Shown here piece by piece: positions 52,646 through 61,715 of a stretch of 64,000 nucleotides of DNA. Source of the DNA: Roseiarcus sp036513315 (lineage in GTDB: Bacteria > Pseudomonadota > Alphaproteobacteria > Rhizobiales > Beijerinckiaceae); the NCBI GenBank assembly GCA_036513315.1, contig DATBZF010000033.1:79736-143735 (forward strand), written 5' to 3'. Below the pieces are notes generated by a model that was given only the letters and a program-made list of their open reading frames with translations, was not told where the DNA came from and did no database searches. The number at the start of each line of letters is the position of its first letter. Within the stretch, counting starts at the first letter, position 1. A program made the translations under genes and the position numbers.

Positions 52646-53590
52646 CTATCGTCCGATTTTTGTCAGCTCCTGGGCAAGTTCGGGCAACGCGGCATAGAGG
52701 TCGGCGACCAGGCCATAATCGGCGACCTGAAAGATCGGGGCCTCTTCGTCCTTGTTGATGGCGACGATGACCTTGGAATCCTTCATGCCGGCCAGATGCT
52801 GGATCGCCCCCGATATGCCGACCGCGATATAAAGATCAGGCGCCACCACTTTGCCGGTCTGGCCGACCTGCCAGTCGTTGGGGGCGTAGCCGGCGTCGAC
52901 CGCGGCGCGTGAGGCGCCCATCGCCGCGCCGAGCTTGTCGGCGACCGGCTCGATATAGGTCTTGAAATTCTCCGCCTTCTGCATTGCCCGGCCGCCCGAA
53001 ATGATGATCTTGGCGGAGGTCAGCTCCGGTCGGTCGGACTTGGCGAGAGCCTCGCCCTTGAAGGAAGAAAGGCCCGGATCGGCCGCCGCGCTCACCGCCT
53101 CGATCGGCGCAGGGCCGCCCGCCCCGGTCGCGGCGAAGGAAGGGGTGCGGATCGTCATCACCAGTTTGGAATCGCTCGATTGCACCGTCTGGATGGCGTT
53201 GCCCGCATAAATCGGGCGTTCAAACGTGTCGGGGGCGATCACCTTGGTGATGTCGGAAACCTGCATCACGTCGAGCAGGGCCGCGACATGCGGCAGTACG
53301 TTCTTCGAATAGGCGCTCGATGCCGCCACGATCGCCTGGTAATCGCCCGCCAGAGAGACGATCAGCGCGGCGAGCGGCTCGGCCAGCCCATGCGCGTAGC
53401 GTGCGTCGTCGGCGACCCGCACCCGTGCGACCCCGTCCAGTTTGGCGGCGGCTTCCGCCGCGCCTGCGACATTGCTTCCTGCGATCAACACGTCGACGGG
53501 CGCGCTGAGTTCCAGCGCCGCCGTCAGCGCGCGCGCGGTAATGTCAGCCAAATGGCCATTGGCGACTTCGGCAAAAAGGAGGGTCGCCAC
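52646..53590 (-). CDS. etfA: Electron transfer flavoprotein alpha subunit
   Basis: A 314-residue subunit that carries the FAD of ETF. The C-terminal FAD domain (VGQTGKVVAPDLYIAVGISGAIQHLAGM, then VAINKDEEAPIFQVADYGLVADLY) is complete. ETF moves electrons from acyl-CoA and other dehydrogenases to ETF-ubiquinone oxidoreductase. Its start lies 1 nt after the etfB stop. Confidence 0.95.
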   Translation of the reverse strand: MATLLFAEVANGHLADITARALTAALELSAPVDVLIAGSNVAGAAEAAAKLDGVARVRVADDARYAHGLAEPLAALIVSLAGDYQAIVAASSAYSKNVLPHVAALLDVMQVSDITKVIAPDTFERPIYAGNAIQTVQSSDSKLVMTIRTPSFAATGAGGPAPIEAVSAAADPGLSSFKGEALAKSDRPELTSAKIIISGGRAMQKAENFKTYIEPVADKLGAAMGASRAAVDAGYAPNDWQVGQTGKVVAPDLYIAVGISGAIQHLAGMKDSKVIVAINKDEEAPIFQVADYGLVADLYAALPELAQELTKIGR

Positions 53591-53591
53591 G

Positions 53592-54341
53592 TCAGATCAC
53601 TCCCGCTTCGTCTCTGAGTTTGGCGACGAGTTCAGCCACCGATTTTACTTTGACGCCGGCCTTGCGCCCGCCCGGCTCGGTCGTTTTCAGCACTTTCAGG
53701 CGCGGGGCGACGTCGACGCCGTAATCGGCCGGCGTCTTCTCGTCGATCGGCTTCTTCTTCGCCTTCATGATGTTGGGCAGCGAGGCGTAGCGCGGTTCGT
53801 TCAGGCGCAAATCCGTCGTCACGATCGCCGGCAGTTTCAATTCGACCGTCTGCAGGCCGCCGTCCACCTCACGCGTCACCTCGACCGACCCGTCGCCGAT
53901 CGCTACTTTCGAGGCGAACGCCCCCTGTCCCCAACCCAGTAGCGCGGCGAGCATCTGGCCGGTCTGATTGCAATCGTCGTCGATCGCCTGCTTGCCGAGA
54001 ATGACGAGGCCGGGCTGTTCGGCCTCGACGACGCCTTTCAGCAATTTGGCGACCGCCAGCGGCTCGACCGGCCCGTCGACCTTGATCAGAATGCCGCGAT
54101 CGGCGCCCATGGCGAGGCCCGTGCGCAAGGTTTCGGCCGCCTGCGCCGGCCCAATCGAGATCACGATCACCTCGCTCGCCTTGCCCGCTTCCTTCTGGCG
54201 AAGCGCTTCCTCGACGGCGATTTCATCGAATGGGTTCATCGACATTTTGACATTGGCGAGTTCCACGCCTGACCCGTCCGACCGCACCCGAATCTTCACG
54301 TTGTAATCGACAACCCTTTTTACGGGCACGAGGATTTTCAT
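53592..54341 (-). CDS. etfB: Electron transfer flavoprotein beta subunit
   Basis: A 249-residue AMP-binding partner of EtfA. Begins MKILVPVKRVVDYNVKIRV, and shows the NPFDEIAVEEALR recognition loop used to contact partner dehydrogenases, QAIDDDCNQTGQMLA, and a Lys-rich C-terminus. First gene of the minus-strand etfB-etfA-hbd group; divergent from a peptide-binding protein gene with a 272-nt shared upstream region. Confidence 0.95.
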   Translation of the reverse strand: MKILVPVKRVVDYNVKIRVRSDGSGVELANVKMSMNPFDEIAVEEALRQKEAGKASEVIVISIGPAQAAETLRTGLAMGADRGILIKVDGPVEPLAVAKLLKGVVEAEQPGLVILGKQAIDDDCNQTGQMLAALLGWGQGAFASKVAIGDGSVEVTREVDGGLQTVELKLPAIVTTDLRLNEPRYASLPNIMKAKKKPIDEKTPADYGVDVAPRLKVLKTTEPGGRKAGVKVKSVAELVAKLRDEAGVI

Positions 54342-54613
54342 CTTGTCGCGAGCTCCGGCGAGGCGCGGGGGCGTGCAGGCCCCAGCAAATAAGGCCGCAA
54401 CCCCTAATCGCGGCGGCGCGCTAAGTCAACGAGACGGCGCTCGCCCGAAAATCGATCGCGCCGGGCGGCGTTCGACGACGCTCCGGCGCCAAGGCGATTG
54501 ACATAGGGTCGGGTCAAAATCGAAGATGGATTGCGACGTTTTCCTGCGCTTAAACCGGCGAAGCGGATATTGCTTCAGAATGCCGGGAAAATGGCGGCTG
54601 GTTCGGGCAGAGT

Positions 54614-56206
54614 GTGGGCGTGAGAGAACTGGATATTCTGACGGATCAGTTGAAGTTTGGCGCGATTTCGCGTCGCGAATTGATGATGCGCGCCGGGACG
54701 CTCGGCGTCTCCACTTCGCTCATTTCCACATTTCTGAGCAGTTTCGACGCGCTGGCGGCCGACACGCCAAAGAAGGGCGGCCTGCTGCGCCTCGGCCTCG
54801 CGGGCGGCGCCGCCGCGGATACTCTGGACTTCAGCGCCTATACCGACTCGGTAATGATCGTAGCCGGGCGCGGCATATTTAACGGCCTCGTTGAATGGGC
54901 CGCCGACGGCAGACCCGTCGCGGACCTCGCGATCAATTGGGAGGCGAAGAACGGCGCCGCCGACTGGGTGTTCAATCTGCGCAAGGGGATCAGGTTCTCC
55001 AATGGCCAGGAGTTTACTGCTGACGATGCGGTCTACTCCCTGAATCTGCATCGCGGCGACCATAAATCGGGCGCTTCCGGCGCGGTGAAGGCGATCAAGG
55101 ATCTCAAGAAAATCGACAAATACCAGATCCAGATCGCGCTGGACGCGGGCGACGCCGACTTCCCTTATGTCTTGACCGACTATCGCCTGCTGATGGTCCC
55201 GGACGGCTTCAAGGATTGGTCAAAGCCCATCGGCACCGGCGCCTTTGTCCTCGACAGGTTCGATCCCGGGGTCCAGATCGCGCTCAAAAAGACCGCCGAT
55301 TATTGGAAGGAAGGCCGCGGTCATATCGACGCGGCGGAAATAACCGTGATCGACGACAGTTCCGAGCGTCTCGATGCGCTGGTCTCCGGTCAGATCGACA
55401 TTATGAACCGGGTCGACCACAAGGCCGCGGGACTGCTCGCCAAGACGCCGAGGATGGAAATAGTCCGTGCGCCAGGCGGCTGGCATGCCGTCATGGCGAT
55501 GGAAATCGACAAGCCGCCTTATGACAATCCCGAAGTCAGATTGGCCTTGAAATATGCGGTCGATCGCGAACAGATTCTCAAGACGCTGTTCGGCGGCTAT
55601 GGCAGGCTCGGCAATGACCATCCGATCCCATCAGGCGATCCCTATTTCAATAAGGATCTTCCGCAAAGAAAGCGTGATCCGGATAAGGCCGCTTTTTATC
55701 TCAAGAAGTCTGGCCTCGATCCGACAATTGTCCTGCAGGCTTCCGACGCGGCCTTTGCCGGCGCGGCCGACTTGGGCGCGCTCGTTCAAGCCGGCGCCAG
55801 CAAAGCAGGACTCCGAATCGAGCTCAAGAAGGAGCCGTCCGACGGTTTCTGGGAAAATGTCTGGCTCAAGGGCGCTTTTGTCGAGAGCTACTGGAGCGGC
55901 CGCGCCGCGGCGACCGAAATACTGTCGATCGTTTACGCCGCCAATGCGCCCTTGAACGAATCGCACTGGAAAAACGATAGGTTCGAGAAGCTTCTGGCCG
56001 ACGCCAAGAGCGAAACGGACGAGACAAGGCGCAAGGGCTATATCTGGGAGATGCAGGCGATGCTGCATGAAGACGGCGGCGCGATCATACCAGTTTTCCG
56101 CGACTGGATCGACGCTCATAGCGACAGCGTTGGGGGCCATACGCCGCATGGCGGTCTTGACATGGACAATGGCTACATTCTCGAAAAGGCCTTCTTCAGG
56201 GCTTGA
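54614..56206 (+). CDS. Peptide/family-5 extracellular solute-binding protein
   Basis: A 530-residue periplasmic binding protein of the SBP_bac_5 type for peptides, opines or similar solutes. The N-terminus has a twin-arginine-like SRRELMMRAGTLG segment before a hydrophobic stretch ending LAAD, and it lacks the usual Lys-rich Sec start. No permease or ATPase gene is adjacent, so it must work with a transporter encoded elsewhere. Start is a GTG at 54614; a second GTG at 54620 is possible. Confidence 0.86.
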   Translation: MGVRELDILTDQLKFGAISRRELMMRAGTLGVSTSLISTFLSSFDALAADTPKKGGLLRLGLAGGAAADTLDFSAYTDSVMIVAGRGIFNGLVEWAADGRPVADLAINWEAKNGAADWVFNLRKGIRFSNGQEFTADDAVYSLNLHRGDHKSGASGAVKAIKDLKKIDKYQIQIALDAGDADFPYVLTDYRLLMVPDGFKDWSKPIGTGAFVLDRFDPGVQIALKKTADYWKEGRGHIDAAEITVIDDSSERLDALVSGQIDIMNRVDHKAAGLLAKTPRMEIVRAPGGWHAVMAMEIDKPPYDNPEVRLALKYAVDREQILKTLFGGYGRLGNDHPIPSGDPYFNKDLPQRKRDPDKAAFYLKKSGLDPTIVLQASDAAFAGAADLGALVQAGASKAGLRIELKKEPSDGFWENVWLKGAFVESYWSGRAAATEILSIVYAANAPLNESHWKNDRFEKLLADAKSETDETRRKGYIWEMQAMLHEDGGAIIPVFRDWIDAHSDSVGGHTPHGGLDMDNGYILEKAFFRA

Positions 56207-56525
56207 TCGGCGGGTCGATCGCGCCTTGCTAAGGTCAAATTTTTGGGGCCGCCTCCCGATTTGCCCGCTCTAGACGAATCGCGTTGATCAGCGGCGGGAG
56301 GAGGGGCTGAGTCCTCGCCCTTGCCGCGCGCGCCATTCATTGGCTATACGGCTTGGATGGAGCTTCGCGCGTCGCGGGTTTCGGGGAGGGTTAGGCGTCA
56401 ATTCAAGAACCTAAGCGGCATCCGATCTTGGTTTGATCGGATTTCGCCTCAGGCGGCGTTTTGGATTTCCCGACGCCCGGCGGCGCCAGTCGGAAGCGAT
56501 CGGCGGAACAGGATAGGGAAGACTC
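56207..56525. other. Intergenic region before ptsP
   Basis: About 320 nt that separates the orphan solute-binding protein from ptsP. No supported gene or clear hairpin with a T-run is seen. It presumably holds the ptsP promoter. Confidence 0.5.
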
Positions 56526-58790
56526 ATGCGTGGCCCCGGGGGACCGCGTCTTTTGCTGCGGCGGCTGCGCGAGGTGATGGCGGAGCCCGTCACGGCGCAG
56601 GCGCGGCTTGACCGAATCGTGGTCCTTATCGCCTCCAACATGGTGGCCGAGGTTTGCTCGCTCTATGTTTCGCGAGCCGACGGGCCGTTGGAGCTGTTCG
56701 CCACCGAAGGATTGAAGCGCGAGGCGGTGCATCTGACGACGATGCGCCCCGATGAGGGACTGGTCGGCCTGATCGCGGCGAGCGCCGAACCGCTGGCGCT
56801 GTCGGACGCGCAGAATCATCCCTCCTTTTCCTTCAAGCCCGAGACGGGCGAAGAAATTTATCAATCCTTCCTGGGCGTGCCGGTCCTGCGCGGCGGCAAT
56901 ACATTGGGCGTGCTGGTCGTGCAAAATCGAGCGCGGCGAAGTTATTCGGAAGAAGAGATCGAGGCGTTGCAAACCACGGCGATGCTGCTCGCCGAACTGA
57001 TCGCGTCTGGAGAATTGCAATCGATTGTGGGCCAGGGCGCGGAAATTGCCTTGCGCCGCTCTCTTTCGTTGAAAGGCGTGCCGATCGCCGAGGGGCTCGG
57101 GCTCGGACACGTCGTTCTTCATCAACCGAGGATCATCGTCACCCGCCTCGTCGCCGACGACGTGGATAGCGAAATGATCCGGCTGGAGACCGCGATCGAG
57201 GCGATGCGCGCTTCGGTCGACCAACTCATCGATCGCTCGGACGAAGCGGGCCCGGGCGAACATGTCGAGGTGTTGGAGGCGTTCCGGATGATCGCGCATG
57301 ATCGCGGCTGGCTGCGCCGATTGCGCGAGGCGGTCAGCAGTGGGCTTACCGCCGAGGCGGCGGTCGAACGCGTCCAGAACGATGCGCGCGCCAGGCTGCA
57401 ACGCCAGACCGATCCTTATCTGCGCGACCGGCTGCACGATCTCAACGATCTCGCCAATCGGCTGCTGCATCAATTGGCGGGTCAGAGTCTGACCTTGTTG
57501 CCCGACGCCTTGCCGGAGAACGCTATTCTGGTCGCCCGCTCGATGGGGCCGGCGGCGTTGCTGGACTACGACCGCTCGCGGTTGCGCGGCCTCGTTCTGG
57601 AAGAAGCGGGCGCGTCGAGCCATATTGCGATCGTCGCTCGCGCGCTTTCCATTCCGGCGGTCAGCGAAGTCGCCAATATTTCGGAAATCGTCGAACATGG
57701 CGACGCAATCATCGTGGATGGCGTCACCGGCGAAGTCCAATTGCGTCCGCAGCCGGACATCGAGGAATCCTACCGCGAAAAGGCGCGCCTGCGCGCGCGC
57801 CGCCAGGACCAATATCGCGCCTTGCGCGACACGCCCTCGGTGACGCGCGACGGCGTCGAGGTCGGCTTGCATATGAACGCCGGCCTGGTCGTCGACCTGC
57901 CGCACCTTGATGAAAGCGGCGCGCAATCCATCGGCCTCTTCCGCACCGAGCTCCAATTCATGCTGGCATTGCGTTTCCCGCGTCTGTCGGCGCAGGAAAC
58001 GCTCTACAGGACGGTGCTGGACGCGGCGGGCGAGAGGCCCGTCACCTTCCGCACGCTCGATATCGGCGGCGACAAAGTGCTTCCTTATATGAAGGGGCCA
58101 GAGGAGGAAAATCCGGCTCTGGGTTGGCGGGCGATTCGCATCGGACTCGATAAGCCCGCGCTGCTTCGCACTCAGATGCGCGCGATGCTGCGCGCCGGCG
58201 CCGGGCGGAGCCTGCGCATCATGCTGCCGATGGTGTCGAGCGTCGACGAATTCGTCGCCGTGCGGGCCTTGCTCGAGCGCGAGCTCATTTTTTCCGATCG
58301 ATGCGGGCGTCCGCGCCCAAGGGAGTTGCACGTCGGCGTCATGGTCGAAGTTCCCGCGCTGTTGTGGCAACTCGACGAAATCGCGACTCGAGCCGATTTC
58401 CTGTCGGTCGGCTCCAACGACCTTCAGCAATATCTCTATGCCGCCGATCGCGACAACAAGCGCGTGTCGTCCAGGTTCGATACTCTGTCCGCCGGGTTTC
58501 TGCGCGCCTTGAAGGCGATCGCCGACGCTGGGCGGCGCCATGGCAAGCCGGTGACCCTGTGCGGCGAAATCGGCGGACGCACGCTTGAAGCGATGACGCT
58601 TGTCGCCCTGGGCTATCGGGGACTGTCGATGTCGGCGGCCGCGATCGGGCCGATCAAAGCGATGGTGCTGTCGCTCGACGCCGGCGCGGCCGCGCGGGAG
58701 GTGGAGACGCTGCTCGCCGATAGCGGCGACGCGGCTTCCCTGCGCGAGCCTCTGCGTGCGCTCAGCGAGCGTCTCGGCGTGCGACTGTAG
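56526..58790 (+). CDS. ptsP: Phosphoenolpyruvate-protein phosphotransferase PtsP (EI-Ntr)
   Basis: A 754-residue first component of the nitrogen-related phosphotransferase system. Residues 1-160 are a GAF sensor domain. The rest is enzyme I with the phospho-accepting His366 (GASSHIAIV) and the PEP-binding LFRTELQFM and LSVGSNDLQQYLYAADRDN blocks. Such proteins pass phosphate to NPr and EIIA-Ntr to link metabolism with regulation. It lies 79 nt before prfA. The long minus-strand frame covering it is a composition artefact. Confidence 0.95.
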   Translation: MRGPGGPRLLLRRLREVMAEPVTAQARLDRIVVLIASNMVAEVCSLYVSRADGPLELFATEGLKREAVHLTTMRPDEGLVGLIAASAEPLALSDAQNHPSFSFKPETGEEIYQSFLGVPVLRGGNTLGVLVVQNRARRSYSEEEIEALQTTAMLLAELIASGELQSIVGQGAEIALRRSLSLKGVPIAEGLGLGHVVLHQPRIIVTRLVADDVDSEMIRLETAIEAMRASVDQLIDRSDEAGPGEHVEVLEAFRMIAHDRGWLRRLREAVSSGLTAEAAVERVQNDARARLQRQTDPYLRDRLHDLNDLANRLLHQLAGQSLTLLPDALPENAILVARSMGPAALLDYDRSRLRGLVLEEAGASSHIAIVARALSIPAVSEVANISEIVEHGDAIIVDGVTGEVQLRPQPDIEESYREKARLRARRQDQYRALRDTPSVTRDGVEVGLHMNAGLVVDLPHLDESGAQSIGLFRTELQFMLALRFPRLSAQETLYRTVLDAAGERPVTFRTLDIGGDKVLPYMKGPEEENPALGWRAIRIGLDKPALLRTQMRAMLRAGAGRSLRIMLPMVSSVDEFVAVRALLERELIFSDRCGRPRPRELHVGVMVEVPALLWQLDEIATRADFLSVGSNDLQQYLYAADRDNKRVSSRFDTLSAGFLRALKAIADAGRRHGKPVTLCGEIGGRTLEAMTLVALGYRGLSMSAAAIGPIKAMVLSLDAGAAAREVETLLADSGDAASLREPLRALSERLGVRL

Positions 58791-58869
58791 CGACCGCAGC
58801 CCCCTTCGCACATTCGGCCGCCGCGGTGCGTCAGCCGAGGCCGATCAGTCAAAGTCTGTGAACATCGTC

Positions 58870-59943
58870 ATGCCGCCCAACAACAACCTCGATCTTATCC
58901 TGCGCCGCCATAAGGAAATCGACGCTCGCCTGTCCGAAGGCGGCGGCGCCGATTACGCCCAGCTTTCGCGCGAATTGGCCGATCTCGCTCCGGTCGTGGC
59001 GGCGATTACGGCCTATCGGGCCAAAGAGCGCGAGCGCGCCGATCTGACGGCCTTGATCGCCGATCCCGCCACCGACGGCGAAATGCGCGCGATGGCGCGC
59101 GAGGAGCTTGACGCCGCCGAGGCCGAGGCGGCCGCGATGTGGCAGGAGATCCGGCTTTCCTTATTGCCCAAGGACGCCGCCGACGAGGGCAACGTCATCC
59201 TCGAAGTGCGCGCTGGAACGGGCGGCGACGAAGCGGCCCTCTTCGCCGGCGACCTTTTCCGCATGTATCTGAAATATGCCGAATCCAAGCGCTGGAAGGT
59301 CGAAGTGCTTTCGATGAGCGAAGGCGCGGCGGGCGGCTACAAGGAAATCATCGCCGAGATCGCCGGACGCGGCGCCTTCGCCCGGCTCAAATATGAAAGC
59401 GGCGTGCATCGCGTGCAGCGCGTTCCGGCGACCGAAACGCAGGGGCGCATCCACACTTCGGCCGCCACCGTCGCTGTTTTGCCGGAGGCCCAGGAGATCG
59501 ACCTTGTCATCAATGAAGCGGATTTGAAGATCGATACGATGCGCTCCAGCGGCGCTGGCGGCCAGCATGTGAACAAAACCGAATCGGCGATCCGCATCAC
59601 CCATTTGCCGACCGGCGTGGTAGTGGCGATGCAGGAAGAGCGCTCACAGCACCGCAACCGGGCCAAGGCGATGGCGGTGCTGCGCTCGCGCATCCTTGAC
59701 GCGCAAAACCAGCGGGCAGACGACGAGCGGGCCGCCGACCGGCGCTCACAGGTCGGTTCGGGCGATCGTTCGCAGCGCATCCGCACCTATAATTTCCCGC
59801 AGGACCGGGTAACCGATCATCGCATCAACCTGACGCTCTATACGCTGAACAAGGTGATCGAGGGCGAAGGGCTGGACGAAATCATCGACGCGTTGACCGC
59901 CGAGCGGCAGGCCCAACTTCTGGCGGCGCAGGGCGCGCTGTAA
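58870..59943 (+). CDS. prfA: Peptide chain release factor 1
   Basis: A 357-residue RF1, which ends translation at UAA and UAG. The catalytic GGQ sits in SSGAGGQHVNKTESAIRI; the coiled N-terminal domain and the basic SQHRNRAKAM region are in place. The ATG at 58870 is assumed; a GTG at 58858 would add four residues, and neither has a strong ribosome site. Frame upstream overlaps ptsP. In most relatives prmC follows; here nadD does. Confidence 0.95.
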   Translation: MPPNNNLDLILRRHKEIDARLSEGGGADYAQLSRELADLAPVVAAITAYRAKERERADLTALIADPATDGEMRAMAREELDAAEAEAAAMWQEIRLSLLPKDAADEGNVILEVRAGTGGDEAALFAGDLFRMYLKYAESKRWKVEVLSMSEGAAGGYKEIIAEIAGRGAFARLKYESGVHRVQRVPATETQGRIHTSAATVAVLPEAQEIDLVINEADLKIDTMRSSGAGGQHVNKTESAIRITHLPTGVVVAMQEERSQHRNRAKAMAVLRSRILDAQNQRADDERAADRRSQVGSGDRSQRIRTYNFPQDRVTDHRINLTLYTLNKVIEGEGLDEIIDALTAERQAQLLAAQGAL

Positions 59944-59974
59944 GAAGAGCCATCGAACCTTTGGGAAAGAATTG

Positions 59975-60577
59975 ATGACCGTGCGGTTGCCGCGTTGGAC
60001 CCCTGGCCAAAGAATCGGCCTGATGGGCGGGTCTTTCAACCCGCCGCATGACGGCCATTTGCTTGTCTCGCGGCTGGCGCTGCGGCGACTTAAGCTCGAC
60101 CGATTGTGGTGGCTGGTGACGCCGGGCAATCCTCTCAAGCCCATTGACGGATTGCCTGCCTTGCCGCTTCGCATCGAAGCGGCGCGCGCGATGACGCACG
60201 ATCCGCGCATCGCCGTGACAGGCTTTGAGGCGGAGATCGGCGCACGCTTCACCCATGATTCGATCGCCTGGCTGGTCAAACGGGCGCCGGGCGTTCGTTT
60301 TGTGTGGATCATGGGCGCCGACAATTTGCGCCAGTTTCATTTGTGGCGGCGCTGGCGGGACATCGCCCGGCTTGCGCCGATCGCCGTGGTGGATCGTCCA
60401 GGATCGACGCTGCGCGCGCTCAGCAGCCATGCCGGCGCTGCGCTGGCGCCGTTTCAAGTCGCGGAAAGCGATGCGGCGGGCTTTGCCGCCCGGCGAGCGC
60501 CGGCGTTCATATTCTTGCATGGACCGCGCTCCAACACATCTTCGACCGCAATCCGGCGCGTCGGACCTGCGCGATAA
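59975..60577 (+). CDS. nadD: Nicotinate-mononucleotide adenylyltransferase
   Basis: A 200-residue nucleotidyltransferase of NAD synthesis. The HxGH-type motif appears as GGSFNPPHDGH; MGADNLRQFHLWRRW and the C-terminal NTSSTAIR (ISSTxIR-type) are present. The ATG at 59975 has GGGAAAGA upstream. It heads the nadD-rsfS-rlmH-envC-ctpA group of this bacterial order. Confidence 0.93.
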   Translation: MTVRLPRWTPGQRIGLMGGSFNPPHDGHLLVSRLALRRLKLDRLWWLVTPGNPLKPIDGLPALPLRIEAARAMTHDPRIAVTGFEAEIGARFTHDSIAWLVKRAPGVRFVWIMGADNLRQFHLWRRWRDIARLAPIAVVDRPGSTLRALSSHAGAALAPFQVAESDAAGFAARRAPAFIFLHGPRSNTSSTAIRRVGPAR

Positions 60578-60669
60578 AGGACGCCAGGGGCGGCTAGCCT
60601 CAGAGGAGTTGTCCGACTTTCGCCGCTTTGCTTGACGCCGGCCAGTTGAAAACAACGCCAAGAGGGGTC

Positions 60670-61146
60670 ATGTTCGTGGAATCAGGCGCCGGCGGCCCGG
60701 CTCCTTGCAGGAGGATACCAACGCTGACATTCTCGCCCCATGACGAAGCGGCCCTGTCGCCGCTTGCCTCGGTAGTCCGGCCAACGCAACAGGACGCCGA
60801 CCAACTCGCGCAAGCGGTGTTGACAAGCCTGGAAGACGCCAAGGCGGAGGACATCGTATCGGTTGACCTGCGCGGCAAGACAACCCTCGCCGATCTCATG
60901 ATTATCGCGACCGGACGCTCCAATGTTCACGTTCGGGCCATCGCCGATCGCGTATCGAAAGCCTGCAAGGCCGCCGGCTTTGCAGCCCCGCGAATCGAGG
61001 GTCTACCCCATGCCGATTGGGTGTTGCTCGACGCTCACGACGCCATCGTCCATATTTTCAAACCCGATGTGCGCCAGTTCTATAATCTCGAAAAAATGTG
61101 GGGCGCCGACCGGCCTGGAGAAAAGCGGCAGCTGAAACTGGTCTGA
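60670..61146 (+). CDS. rsfS: Ribosomal silencing factor RsfS
   Basis: Binds ribosomal protein L14 and blocks subunit joining in starvation. The 110-residue core (LEDAKAEDIVSVDLRGKTTLADLMIIATGRSNVHVRAIADRV ... ADWVLLDAHDAIVHIF ... FYNLEKMWG) is complete. The start is unsure: ATG 60670 has AGAGGGG close by, while a perfect AGGAGG at 60709-60714 precedes no ATG, GTG or TTG but a CTG at 60724 with 9-nt spacing, which would give a more typical length of about 140 residues. Confidence 0.9.
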   Translation: MFVESGAGGPAPCRRIPTLTFSPHDEAALSPLASVVRPTQQDADQLAQAVLTSLEDAKAEDIVSVDLRGKTTLADLMIIATGRSNVHVRAIADRVSKACKAAGFAAPRIEGLPHADWVLLDAHDAIVHIFKPDVRQFYNLEKMWGADRPGEKRQLKLV

Positions 61147-61190
61147 CCGCAGGGGCGTCGGCGGCGGGCGTTTCTCGCGAGGGTCGGATT

Positions 61191-61673
61191 TTGCGCTTGC
61201 TCCTGATCGGCGTCGGCCGCCTCAAGGCCGGCCCGGAAAGAGAGTTGTTCGAGCGCTATTTCAAGCGCCTCGTCGATCTCGCACGAACGTCTGGGGTCTC
61301 CGGCGTCGATTTGCGCGAGATCGAGGAAGGGCGGGCGCGCCGCCCGGAAGATCGGCAGGCCGAGGAATCGCGTCTGATTCTCGCGGCCCTGCCAAAGGGC
61401 GCCAGGCTGGCGCTGCTTGATGAACGCGGCGCAGCCCTTTCCAGCGCTCAATGGGCAAGCGAAATTGGCAAGGCGCGCGACAATTCCGCGCCCGCCTATG
61501 CTCTGGTCATCGGCGGTCCCGACGGGCTCGATGCTTCCCTGCGCGGTCAGGCGCAAAGCGTTCTGTCGTTTGGCGCAATGACGTGGCCGCACCAATTGGT
61601 GCGCGTCATGGCCGCCGAGCAGCTTTATCGCGCGCTCTCCATTCTTAGCGGACATCCCTATCATCGCGCGTGA
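61191..61673 (+). CDS. rlmH: 23S rRNA pseudouridine-1915 N3-methyltransferase RlmH
   Basis: A 160-residue SPOUT methyltransferase. It starts MRLLLIGVGRLKAGPERELFERY as homologues do, and has the C-terminal trefoil-knot SAM site YALVIGGPDGLD and SFGAMTWPHQLVRVMAAEQLYRA. Start is a TTG at 61191 with GAGGG 8 nt upstream; the frame upstream is not used. Length equals the family norm of about 155-160. Confidence 0.93.
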   Translation: MRLLLIGVGRLKAGPERELFERYFKRLVDLARTSGVSGVDLREIEEGRARRPEDRQAEESRLILAALPKGARLALLDERGAALSSAQWASEIGKARDNSAPAYALVIGGPDGLDASLRGQAQSVLSFGAMTWPHQLVRVMAAEQLYRALSILSGHPYHRA

Positions 61674-61715
61674 AAGGCGCTTTCTCCCAGCGGTCCCGGG
61701 CGATAGAATCAATTG

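Noticed and set aside
56403..58811. An 802-codon open frame on the minus strand over ptsP
   Set aside because: It is antisense to a clear PtsP protein, is rich in Arg, His, Gln and Asp without any domain, and arises because GC-rich third positions remove stops from the opposite strand.
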